This document shows, piece by piece, positions 10,703 through 21,754 of a stretch of 64,000 bases of DNA. The notes under the pieces are model-generated. The model had not been told where the DNA came from. It did not search any database and worked only from the letters and a program-made list of their open reading frames with translations. Source of the DNA: Paraspadella gotoi (Eukaryota; Chaetognatha). Location: contig CM119268.1 in the NCBI GenBank assembly GCA_051294375.1, forward strand, positions 10,361,607 through 10,425,606, written 5' to 3'. Position numbers and translations under genes: made by a program. Positions within the stretch are counted from its first letter, which is position 1. Every line of letters starts with the position of its first letter.

Positions 10703-13700
10703 ATGTCGACGTCTGGCGGCAGTGCCGCAACCTATGTTCTGCTCGAGGCTCAAGTCGGAAAGTCGTCGCAGGTGGGGGGGGGATTGTTGTCGACTTAGTT
10801 TTTTTTTCCTTCCGCCTTTAAAAAACGAGGGAAATCTTATAATTTATATATTTCATCGTAAGGAAATCAAGTCCCTAATACGCCCCACGAACGGAAAGGA
10901 CTCTTGGCGGCGTTCCTCCGATATGAACAGCGTCGATCGGGTTCGTCTAGCGGGGTCTCTGTTTCGCGACACCGACGATCAGGACGCCTTGTACTTCTTC
11001 AATCCCACCAAATCCCCATCGACGATGGTCCTCAGGGTGAGAATTGATCGGATATTAACCTTACTCGTCGGAGGTCCTTCTTATTACAACTATTTTTCCT
11101 CACTCGCAGAGCTTGGATAAATCCGATCTCTTCATCGCTTGCCCCAGCTCCGCCATTCTTCGCGTCACCTTCGATGAAATGGCGTTGTTGCTCGGCATCA
11201 ACAATTGCAATGACCGATTGCGGATTGCCAGCGACAAGGTGAGGGATGTTGGAGATATGTACTATTTGTGAAGTTGAAGAATTATAAATGAACTCATTTA
11301 GATTGAACGCTACAATATATAAATTACAGAATATGTATTTTAATCATCGCTTCAGACTTTGCTTTACTGGCTTTTGCATCTTCAACCGGGAGACAACGTG
11401 ATCGTTGCCGTCAACAACGGTACCGAGGAACTGCAGGGCTTTCTTCGGTACAAAGGCCCGATTTCTTCGCAGGATCCTGCCATTGTCTTCGGCGTGGAGC
11501 TGGTCGACAACCCGGGTGAGACAATTTGTTCATCAAGCCTTGGCGACTTTTCGAGCTTTAAAATATACATTGTCCTTTATTCCTTGGTTAAAGTGATTCT
11601 CCAGAAATCAGAAAAAATAGTCAGAAAAAATAGGAATTCAACCAATTTTAGCCAGGTTTATTCTCGTTAATTAGGTCGTGGTAATTCGGACGGCACGTAC
11701 AAGGAGAGACCTTTTTTCCAAGTGGCACCCAACTGCGCAGTGTTCGTGGGCGCCCACCGCATTACGCCACCGCGTCAATCATCGTCGCGACGCAACGCGC
11801 CCCTTGCCATCGGTGAACGCGTGGTGTGGATGGCCGACCACGGACCCGAGTGCGGAACCGTCAAATGGATCGGGATTTTGAAGGAAGTCAGCGACGACTG
11901 GACCGTCGGTGTGGCTTTCGATAAGTGAGCGAAAGAGATGAAAAAGTCCGTCCATAAAAGGGCTTACTATCGAATTTGAAGCTCAAACCCCTTTTCTCAA
12001 AATCCTTCTCGCAGCCCCGTCGGAACCGGCACGGGAAAGTTTAAGAACGAGCAGCTTTTCCGGGCGCCGCAAAACCACGCTTCCTTAATTCCTATCATGG
12101 GTTTACTGAAGGAGGCGGATGTCCTTGGTAGCCACCCAACTTCGTCGACGAGCACCGGCGACGTGCCACAACGTACTAAGACATCTTCCCCCTCAATGCC
12201 GTTTTCGGAGGACGATCTAGACGCTGTCGCCGAACGCATCGGTGACATCCACTGGACAGAGGTCGCCTCCCGTCTGGGCGTGCCGAGGGATTTCGTCGAC
12301 GAATGTCGAAAACAGCGGAAACCGGCTCACACCATGTTGAGGTATTTATAAGTTGTAATATTTCCCTCTAACAGTCTGAGCCTTTGGGATTGGCTGAACG
12401 GTGAGGCGGTGCGAATATAGCGCATAATACCACTTCATTTATCAGGAAGCTAATTATTTGGGAATTAAAAAACAGGAATCAAAGAGTCTGTCTTTTCAAC
12501 AATATCTTATTATAGAAGTAATGAGTAACTAAACATATTGTTAATAACATAATTCCCAGCCCATGAAGTAAGGAGTGAGACTAGAGAGAATTTAAGTCAA
12601 CCCTAATCCAACCCGATTCATGATTGATACTTTAAACTGAAACTCTTAACCGGATACCTAGTCCTAAGGCTGTGTTTCTAAAGATAAATTATATAAAAAG
12701 ATTATTATTAAGAAATATACCAAACTCTCTAATCAACTTTCACAATAATCGAAACGAAAATTCAATTAGGACCCAAGTACACGTGAATTATTTAAAACAT
12801 GGAAATTTTTCCGCTTTCGAAGATTGTTCATTCTCGATAATTTTCAGATGGTGGTGGCATCAAGGAGCCATGGACTCTCCGACCAGCTCGCGATTTGATC
12901 GCCTTTGCGCCGCGTTGCAAAACGTCGGTGCTTACGATGTTGCTGATGAATTGAAAAGGAAGTGCTACTCAGAACAAGATCCGTGGCCTGCGTCTGCGGG
13001 CGATGGGGTGAGTACTCGGCTTCCGACTTATGATTAGTTACGTTAGAAGAGTTTGAAATTAATTTTCAACAACGGTTTTATTTCAATAAAAAATGGACAT
13101 GTTTCGGCTTAACTACAAGCCTTCATCAGCATTAAAAAGAGTGAGTTAATTTCAAACTCTTCTAATTATGAACACAACGAAAAGAANNNNNNNNNNGAGT
13201 TAATTTCAAACTAATTATTACACAACGAAAAGAAAGGATTATACCGCAATGATTAGTTACGTGAAAAATGCTCTACGTTTACTCGTTTAGTAACATTTCA
13301 AAAATAAACATATTTGATTTAGTCTCGTTTACTCTCAATTTTTGATGTTGTCGTTTTTCTGTTAGCTTTCTTTAAGTTTCTTTGTATAGCCCCACGTTTT
13401 TGCCCATTTTTAATTACAGAATAAATTTTTTTAAAAATCTGATTTATCATATGAGTATGAAAATAAATCTTTTAATTCGCTAAATCTAATTGTAATCTGA
13501 TAATCCGCCGAAGTAATCTTCTAGATCGAGAAGGCATTGTGCAATTTCTTCTGGAGTTATCGTATTTGCCGGTGCTGTCGCCGTCATGTCCTCGTTGCAT
13601 TCGGATTCATGGTCGCGCATGATTGTCGTATTGTAATAATCTAAAGCTAAAAACAGTTAAGATGAAACAACTGTAAGAGATGATTATTTAATATATCTCA

Positions 13701-16700
13701 GGCAAACAAAACCTCGTATACAACGATTCCTTTTTGTTTACCCTACCTACTTTTCAAAATAATTATAATTATATTTCTACTAAAAAAAAAAACATATTGC
13801 CGTTGCCAAAAACATACTTTCGTTGTTTATACTTTAACCGCAACGAAAGTAAAAGGAAATTATTAAATTTTACTAAATATGATTTTAAATTTTAAATATT
13901 AACCTGTTTGTAATGGACAATCAAATTGTGATGGGCAGGCAGGCAATTTGACAGGATTCATGCTTAAGTATTTAACGCCGTTATCATTTCGGTACGAGAC
14001 TTTAAGATAAGGACCCGAGAATCTTTTGTACAATTCCACTGCTACAAATGAGTTGTAATTTGGAAGATCATCCAAATCTAAACCAAGAGCTCCTAGAAAT
14101 AAAGATTTTTTTTTTATATAGTTATAGCGCTCAACCCCCTTGTTTCTTTTACCGAGTAATGCGACAATATTGACGTCGTGAGCCGAATAAAAAAACGCCT
14201 TTTTCATTTCTTTGTCGCTCATTTTATTTTGCACGTTATTCAAAATCTCTACAAGAAGAGAACCCCCATATAGTTGACGCAGCTCATCTGTCGTAATCAA
14301 TGTGCGAGTAACGATTAGCTTCAATTCTTTTAGCACCTGAAGGTTTTTTAAAAAACTTAAAATTTTTCTGCCCTCTCGTTAATTGGTTCAATGACCTCCC
14401 TTTAATAGATCATGGTTGACCCATGTTGGAAGCTTTCTATTATTTTGCTTTTCAGTAATCAGAGTATCATAAATATTCACCATTAGGATGTCATCGTCGG
14501 TGAAACCTGTTTAAAAAAATTGTGCCATAGTGTAAGCAGAATTGTGTGATTTGTTTAGACTTTCTTTACGATTTCGTTTCCTGTAGTTGAGGCATTTTTC
14601 TGATATGAGATGCCTTTTGACTACATTTTTATTTGCGCAGTAGGTATTTGTTCTGGAAATATCGGTACTTTTTAGCATGTTCGTAGTCACTATGACCTGT
14701 ATTATTCCTGATTCTGTCAATTATATCTCGATTTTCTGTAAAATATTTTTTCAATTCCAGACTATTTTGCAAAGCTTCGTTTCTTAGTTTCAAGTAATTC
14801 GGACAATTGTCGCCAAATGCATTCAGGACATTATCCAGCTGGTGCAAAAAAAACAAAATTAACTAAGCTCCTAATTAATTAATTTTAGTATTAGTAATAA
14901 TAGTATTATTTTCTAGGTAAAATTCCTTTACCTCATTCGGCACGGAATGAACGGGAATCGGTTGCCATGGGTACTTATCGTCCTCAATATGCCATTTTGC
15001 CTCATCACCTTTTATAGGATACATGCCTGCCAATACAGCCTGAGCCGTCATAATCGTTCTGTCGGTTCCTGTTGACATAGATGAATTTGGGCTCTCGAAT
15101 TTCGTTTCGAATAATTATTAATTAACCGTTTAAAAAAATTACAAGATAATTTTAGCAGTGTTATCATTATCATTAAGCAAAAGTTATCATCGTCACTTAG
15201 AAAAAGTTATGGGTTATTTTTAACTTATTTAGATATAAGATTGGATTTAGAACTAAACATTTATGCATTTTAAAACCATTCAGAAACCAACCAAATTCCA
15301 CATATTGGGATCAAGTGTGATTCTAAACTGACCTGTTGACCGAATGTAAACATCGTTGACGTGGAACATGGAGTTGATGAATCTGAAAAGATATTTTCCC
15401 TTTGTTCATTCCATTTGTCACTTTTTTGACAATTTCATAAATTGAATTTTCATGATGCTCAAAATAAACAAAGGTAAAATGAAGTGAAAGACTATATTAC
15501 TTTTTTTCGGTGATGTATCTTTTTTGAAAAAAGAGTCCCAGATTGTAACTCCGCCAAATTCCATGTTTTGTGAGTTGTCCCAAACCGCGGGGCCATGTGT
15601 TCTCTTTATGGGGGTCAGTAGGATATATGTATTTTGGACTCCGGTCTCCGTTCCGAAACAGGATCTTTGAAAGCATGTTTTATGATAAATTAAAAAAAAT
15701 TTTCAATCACTCAATCTTTTCATCACTCCACCCTACTGTATATACTAAGTATACTATTATATAGGACCAAGGATTATCCCTCTTACATTCTTATCAGAAC
15801 ATACAATTCTACTCTGTAGTCATATCCCTCAACAGTAACGAATTCTAAATGACCTTTATCCCATAACAAATTATCACCTCCATCCCTTTATTTTCAGAGA
15901 GAGAGATATCTGGATTTTTCAATAAATGATTTCCTAACAAGAATGATAGAAAACTAGGGCAGAAAGTATTTTTTAACCTTGTTATTGTGTATATGCTCAC
16001 TTTATTTCCAGAAAACATCCCTCTCCCCATTACATTATTTAATATGAAATAATAATTAAATCTAATACTTATGTGATATATATCAAACTATTATATTCAT
16101 TTTAAAAGTTTAATTTATTATAATATTGTAAAAGAACTAATCTTACAATTTCTTCATATATTTCCGAAACCTATAAAATATTAGGCTGCATCTTTACTCT
16201 GTGAAATATTTTTTATTTCATATTTATAGTTACTTGAACGAAAAGTAACTCATCTGCAGAACAGATCGCTTTTATAATCAGGCAAAGAATATAAATTATA
16301 GAAGCACTGGTTTGTAATAGTCCACTTCTATTTTGTAATGACATGTTGGGGTTTTTTAAAAAAGTTTTCTTGAATTTGCAATTTAAATCGCTTGAATTAT
16401 ATTAAAAAATCGTATAAAAATCTACCTTATATGAAAAATGTTTTTTTGTTTTGTCTATCGATCTTCGATTCGAAAATATTTGGCAGTATTTCCAAGTTTT
16501 GGTCATTATTTATTAAGCTTGTTATATAATAAACAATCATCTTTGACGTTGAAAGAAGTTATCATTTTTTTTTTAAATACTCTACATGGCGACAATTCTA
16601 AAACCGCCGCTAAAAAAAAAAAATCTGCCATTTGCAAACCCATAAAGATTTTTTCAATTTAAAAACTTTGCTTTTCNNNNNNNNNNCCCATAAAGATTTT

Positions 16701-19700
16701 TTAAATTTAAAAGTAAGCAAAGTTTTTGAATGTGGTACCACATTCAAAAACTTTGCTTTTCTCTATATTCTAATAACAACGAAAACGAAAGGTTTATCAC
16801 ATCAAAGTAAAAATCAAAACTGTTTATGTATTTTATATGAATTGACTTTGATATGATTCAGCAATGATAGCTGGAAGATGGAAGTTTGAAAATCGTTTCT
16901 GATTTTTAAACTCAGAAAAAAATAAAATAATATCAATATTATTATCTTCTGAAAGCCCTTGCAAATCTGAAGAGAATGATGTACTTACGTATAAAATTTA
17001 ACCGGCCAGTTTAATTAATTATGATAGTCAAAAACGAGACATCTTTCCCAAAATCAATAGCTGGAGAGCAAATTTAAGATTTTTATCAAATTGTGATTGG
17101 CCATCTTATCTTTTTCAGGATATTTATATAAATAATAATATTTTTTATTATAGTAATTTAAACAGGTCATATTTTTTTTTAAAAATTAAAATTTTAGATA
17201 ATTAATTTTTGACTCTTTTAATTGAACGGAGGCTGGGCAACTTAATTTTTATGTTAGAGCTTTCGAAAGTATAACATTCTCTTCACAACTTTCTCTACTC
17301 ATTGTCAAGGCCTATCTTAACTGATCAATATAAAATTGAACATATAAATGATTTTGGTATTTAATACCCAACTTATTTTTAAAATCAATTAAAAAACCAC
17401 TGGTTTGCAAATGGCAGCGTTTTTTTACCGGCGGTTTTAGAATTGTCACCATGTGTATGAAATGTTTTTTAATTGGTTGATGATTTATGATAAAAAAAAA
17501 TTAAGTTGCTGAAGGTCAAATCATTTGCTAAAAATTTCGTTTACCTTAATGTCCTCTTTCAATTATTCCTACACCGAAAGAAAAAAGATGATGGGGGAAA
17601 AAACTTTATTGGTTTTTCTCTCTGTAGAAAATAGCCATTTTTATTTGTCTAAACCTTTCTTCCTTGCAGTGTCAAAACGGCGTCGTCCCCGAACGCTTTC
17701 GAATGGAACCACACCAACCGCCCCTTACTGGCGTTGGCAGCGGTAATAGAACTACCTTTTATTCCCCCACCGGAGACAATCACGTGGAAGCTTCTATGCG
17801 CCGAACGGCACATGACCGAATGTCGCCTTCAACCAAAAGATGTTTGCCCGATGTTAAACTGTCGCAACAGCAGCAGCAGCAACCCCAACCGAAACATCGG
17901 CAGCAATTTTCCACTAACTCAACAGAATCCTCTCCTCGGCAATCTGAATTGGTGACGTCGTCGAAAGCGAATCAAGGTTATTCCACTGAAAATGTGAATC
18001 CCCTCTACGAATGGAATCACGGTGAAGGAGCCAGTGACTACGGCAAAGGCGTCGGTGGGACCATTTCGCGGAGAGAGGTACAGTCTTAAGCAATGTTTAG
18101 GTTTTAATTCGTCCCAATTCTAATGAGATACTGCCTTTTTTTGTCTCTGGAAAATCCGATTTCTAGGTCCCCTCCCCACGAGACGCTCCTTCTCCGTCCC
18201 ACTTCGGCGTCAACGGTCATCACGAAAACGGGGAAGTGAGGAGCGCGGATGAACGTCGGATCCCGTCGGCGTTGGACAGGGATCAGGTCCCCGGTTTGGA
18301 GGTTGGCTCCGTGGTCGAAGTGGAGTTAGATCCTCAGCGAACTCAAACGGGCGTCATTCGCTGGATCGGCCAGTTGCGGAAGGCTGACCCCAACGAATTT
18401 ATCACCGCGGCGGGTAAAGGAGGGTTTCATTTGAGTCTCTGAGCAACAACTTCGTTTTCGGTTATGATTGATGGTTATTTCTCACTGTCCTTAAAGGACT
18501 GGAAATGGACGAGGAGGCGTCGTCTTATACCGACGGTACTTACCTCAACAAAAGGTACTTTACCTGCGCCCCTGGCCGCGCCTTCTTTTGTCCCCTTCGC
18601 AAGTGCAGATTGGATTCGCGATTTCGGGACGCCAACGACGGACAACCCGCTAACTCTGCGGGGCAGGTCAATACTTCTCCTCGAGGGTAGTATTGAGTAG
18701 GGAATTAAAAAAAAATAATTTATTTTGTGTACCAGGCGATCGAGTCGTTCAACTTCGGCGAACAAACATCTCCCGTTGTTAGCGGTAACGTTCCCCCTCC
18801 GAATCGCCTCGATCTGCGGAAAGTCTGCGGTGACTTCAAAGGAATACAGGTTTCTTACTTTATGAGGGGAATTAATAATTTTACTTTCTATTCTTACCTT
18901 ATATTTAACGTAATGTTTACGGAACGACCGAGGCAGAATGATAGATACAGAAAGAAAAGCATCTTATAGAATGTGCCTTGACTAATAATTTGAACTTTTA
19001 AACTAATACTTTTAAACTAATCCACAAATGTTTATACGGATTTCCACAAAGTTCCAATCGAGATTCCAGAAGAGTTTGTTCCTGACAGGGCCATCACAAT
19101 AGTTGTTATCTCGACGCGACTCTCTTCTCCATGTTCGCCTTCTCCTCTGTTTTTGATCAAGTGCTGTACCGACCTGCTGACGTCGAAGATATTCCGCAAT
19201 ACGGGGAGATCCAACGCGTACTAAAGGTTCATTGGAGACAAGAGGCAAGCTGTGAATAAATCGGCTAAAAAAATACCTTCTTCGACAGGAATGCATCGTT
19301 AACCCACTTCGCCGTCACTTTTACGTACGCGCCGATCGGACGCTCCAGTTGCGGCGTCTGCTGGACAAGCTGAGCGACGTAGATGGAATGATGGGGGACG
19401 AGAAGGACCCTGAAGAGTTTCTCCGATCCCTTCTCGAGCAGACCCTTAAAATGGAGCCGCTTATTAGGCTCACGAGCGACCAACGTAGTTACTTTTATCA
19501 GATCTTTGTTGACCGGTAATACTAAAATATCGGAACCATAGTGATTTCATTTGATTGGATTAATTTCTTCTTACCCCCAGGGACGAAAGCCTTTTACTAC
19601 CCAGCATTCAGCAGTTGCTGGAAAAGTCAATGTTTCAGTCAAATCTCCGGTTCGCTCAGGCGCCAGCTTGCCTGATTGTGCAAATGCCTCGATGCGGGAA

Positions 19701-20778
19701 AGAATACAAGATGTACAAGGTGAAAACTCTTCCATTCCGATCACGAGATAATTGACTGTCGCGTTTGAGTTTTATTTTAAACTTTCACATAAACTTGACT
19801 TTTCAGCGTATAATTCCTTCTTTGGAGCTGGACATTTCTGACATGATCGAAGATTCTCCACGTCAGTGCCACGTATGCCGTTCGGCGGCGACCGTCGAGT
19901 GCCGCGACTGCTTCCGGCGCGCCTCTCCGCCGATTCCGCTTCGTTACGCCGCCTACTGCGACTCCTGCCTCGAACGCCACCGAGAGAGATCTCTGGGTAA
20001 CGATTCTAACTCTTGATCTCTTTTTCTTTTTAAGCATTTGATGTTTTCGTTGCCACCCTCTCTCCCTCTCTTTCAAACCAAAGGCGACTCCGAACACCCA
20101 CACTCTGACATTGTCAAGTTGTCTTCTCCACCAGCGTTCCTTCGCCTCCGAGCGTCGTCGCCTGATCGGCCTATACCACGAGTGACGATGGAACTTTTTG
20201 CCGTTCTATGCATCAACACCAGGTGGAGCTTATGCATGACGACGTGGCTTTTCACGAATCTGTTACGCCTTCTTTATTTGATTTTCAGTCACTACGTCGC
20301 GTTCGTGAAAGCCGGCGGACGGAAGTCTTATTTACGGATGCGTCAAATGTTGTCCAACGTTAAACTCGGCGTCGCTGGTCATCAAAATGGCGTCGTTGGA
20401 AGTAGCGTCGAAGATGCTGACGGAGACACCGCCGCCGACTCTCACTGGCTTTTCTTTGATAGCATGGCTGGTCGACATGGACTTCAGGTTCCCGTCGGGC
20501 TCATTCTCTCCTGAAGACTTTTTCTCTCCATATCTCATTCAATTAATTATTTTCTCCTAATTTAATTTGAGTGACTCTTTCGCGGTCTTTAGGCGGGATA
20601 CAATATCCCTCGGGTGGCGCACGTGCCTGACTTTGAGGAGTGGGTGTCGGACGAGAAACGACGCCTGGTGGAAGAGAGCCTTGTGGACGACAAGGTGCTC
20701 CCCGAGCGCGTGGTCCGTCTCCTTGGCGATGCTTACATGTGCTTTTATCAAGATCCTCACCAACTCGACGCCTCATGA
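10703..20778 (+). CDS. CYLD: CYLD-type deubiquitinase with an inserted Death domain
   Basis: Eighteen exons, all phase-consistent, 1141 residues (human 956): 10703-10771, 10863-11036, 11110-11238, 11356-11515, 11675-11924, 12015-12341, 12848-13007, 17670-18077, 18167-18413, 18497-18666, 18736-18849, 19089-19226, 19289-19515, 19581-19719, 19807-19996, 20084-20222, 20289-20487, 20593-20778. Order: CAP-Gly 1 (~130-200), CAP-Gly 2 (~220-290), Death domain (~323-405), a Gln/Ser-rich linker, CAP-Gly 3 (~600-700, with SYTDGTYLNKRYFTC), USP domain. Catalytic Cys742 lies in NSCYLDATLF and His1015 in SHYVAFVK. The Zn insert (CHVC, CRDC, CDSC) is present. CYLD removes Lys63- and Met1-linked ubiquitin chains and restrains NF-kB and cell-death signalling. 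The Death domain (DDLDAVAERIGDIHWTEVA onwards) begins in the exon that ends CAP-Gly 2, so the fusion is not a model-joining artefact. Intron 7 (4.7 kb) holds a nested antisense phosphatase gene. Confidence 0.95.
12370..12433 (+). repeat. 3' fragment of repeat family D
   Basis: About 60 bases in CYLD intron 6 (ATTGGCTGAACGGTGAGGCG and GTGCGAATATAG) match the tail of the repeats at 7188 and 62810, with the terminal hairpin decayed. Confidence 0.6.
13075..13145 (-). ncRNA. Hammerhead ribozyme-like motif
   Basis: Read on the minus strand: CTGATGA (13129-13123), a helix II of GGCTT/AAGCC with a 6-base loop, GAAAC (13105-13101), a minimal helix III with AT loop, then the cleavage-type triplet GTC (13098-13096). 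AATG before the core and CATT after the triplet pair as the base of helix I. An extra A lies between CTGATGA and helix II, which departs from the ideal core, so self-cleavage activity is uncertain. Confidence 0.5.
13187..13196. other. Assembly gap (10 N)
   Basis: Ten Ns. The sequences on either side partly repeat each other (GAGTTAATTTCAAACT, AACGAAAAGAA), so the gap lies in an unresolved duplication. Confidence 0.95.
13486..15676 (-). CDS. Histidine acid phosphatase-like protein lacking the RHG histidine; nested in CYLD intron
   Basis: Minus-strand exons: 15676-15501 (5' end uncertain), 15382-15333, 15068-14932, 14838-14697, 14506-~14400, 14336-14153, 14092-13904, 13646-13486. The order of conserved blocks follows prostatic/lysosomal acid phosphatase: LFRNGDRSP, NDVYIRSTGTDRTIMTA, PWQPIPVHSVP, NCPNYLKL, FYSAHDVNIVALLGALGL, LPACPSQFDCPL. 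These enzymes hydrolyse phosphomonoesters in lysosomes or outside the cell, with His of RHGxRxP as nucleophile and HD as acid. Here that His is Asn (AAC codon) while HD is kept. The donor after exon 5 (following AAG at 14400) has no GT in the right phase, while other junctions are canonical. Both facts point to a pseudoenzyme or an early pseudogene. No signal-peptide exon was found upstream. Confidence 0.8.
16677..16686. other. Assembly gap (10 N)
   Basis: Ten Ns, with CCCATAAAGATTTTTT and nearby sequence repeated on both sides. Confidence 0.95.
16715..16758. repeat. Perfect 44-bp palindrome
   Basis: Two 22-base arms meet at GGT|ACC without spacer or mismatch. It lies next to the N-gap, and half of it also occurs just before the gap, so it may partly reflect a misassembled inverted repeat. 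Confidence 0.85.
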
Positions 20779-21754
20779 CCTACGGCGGCCGAGTCTTTTT
20801 TCTTCCATTCCGTTCTATCACTCATCACTTCCCGTAGTGCGACAATCTATTTTATACAAAAAATACGATGCGAATGCTCCCCTCGTCCCAAAGTCTTATG
20901 TAAATAGGCTTTCGGAATTACGCCATTGTTGATAATTAAACTGAACAATTATTTAATCTTTAAGCAGATCTGTTAGTTACCCCTAAAAGACAATCTTCCA
21001 TGATAATTTTCCGTGATATGTATATAACTTTTTTGAATCGAAATATGGAATGTATGTGTTGATTTACATATCGAATTCCAACCCCGATTCAATTCGTGTT
21101 ACACACCGCGTATAACAACGATCTAGTCAACAAATTCGAGTTACATTGTATATCATGAAAAAGATTTACTTGAACTTACGAAGCTTTAGTTTTTTTTAGA
21201 TTTTCTTTCCCCTCTTCTTCCCATGCACTCTTATTAACTTTATTGGTCCTTGTGGCAGCAAGACTTAAAGCTAACTAAAGCTAACTTTTTTTTAGTGTAT
21301 ACAGACACAATGCAATGATGCAATGATGCATCTTTATTTTTTTAAATATGACATTTGATTGATTAAATTTGCCTAAAGAGCTGTACGTATTTGATCATCG
21401 ATTAGCGTCTGATCCTACAAAATACACGTTTTTGTTTATTTCTTTTTGGTTTTCTTTACAAAACGATTTTCGCCTAAAATATTTTAATTTATAAACTTAC
21501 AAAAATAATCTCGCGTTGATATCGATAATCTCGGGAATCACCCTAACTCCTAAGCCGGTCCGATATATCTAAATTGCAGTCGTGAAATCTTCACTTTCAC
21601 AGATAAAAAAAAATTACCATAGGAGAGACAGAGAACCTTTCAAAAACCAAGGGATTTTTTCTGCGCTTTAAAAATGAGAACCGCCTCATCGCCGCGGCTT
21701 CATTATGCGAAATAGATTTAACCGCGAGAGCTCTGCGGAGCTGGAATCCTCCCA
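20779..21754. other. Intergenic, CYLD to SAV1
   Basis: About 975 AT-rich bases with a small tandem AATGATGC repeat near 21310. No gene or interspersed repeat recognised. Confidence 0.4.

Larger units (their letters stand above)
13030..13262 (-). mobile_element. Short retroelement insertion with hammerhead-like core and 14-bp target duplication
   Basis: A roughly 205-base insertion in CYLD intron 7 is bracketed by the direct repeat ATGATTAGTTACGT at 13030-13043 and 13249-13262. Inside, inverted copies of a ~20-base AGAAGAGTTTGAAATTAA arm flank a hammerhead-like motif. A 10-base N-gap (13187-13196) interrupts it, so its length is uncertain. Hammerhead motifs are known in Penelope-like elements and in small non-autonomous retrozymes; which this is cannot be told from one copy. 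Confidence 0.6.
16585..17455. mobile_element. Non-autonomous DNA element with ~55-bp terminal inverted repeats
   Basis: The block at ~16585-16641 (GACAATTCTAAAACCGCCG ... CTGCCATTTGCAAACC) recurs inverted at ~17397-17455. The ~870 bases between are AT-rich and non-coding. It lies in CYLD intron 7 and contains an N-gap and a palindrome. No clear target duplication and no transposase are visible. Confidence 0.7.
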
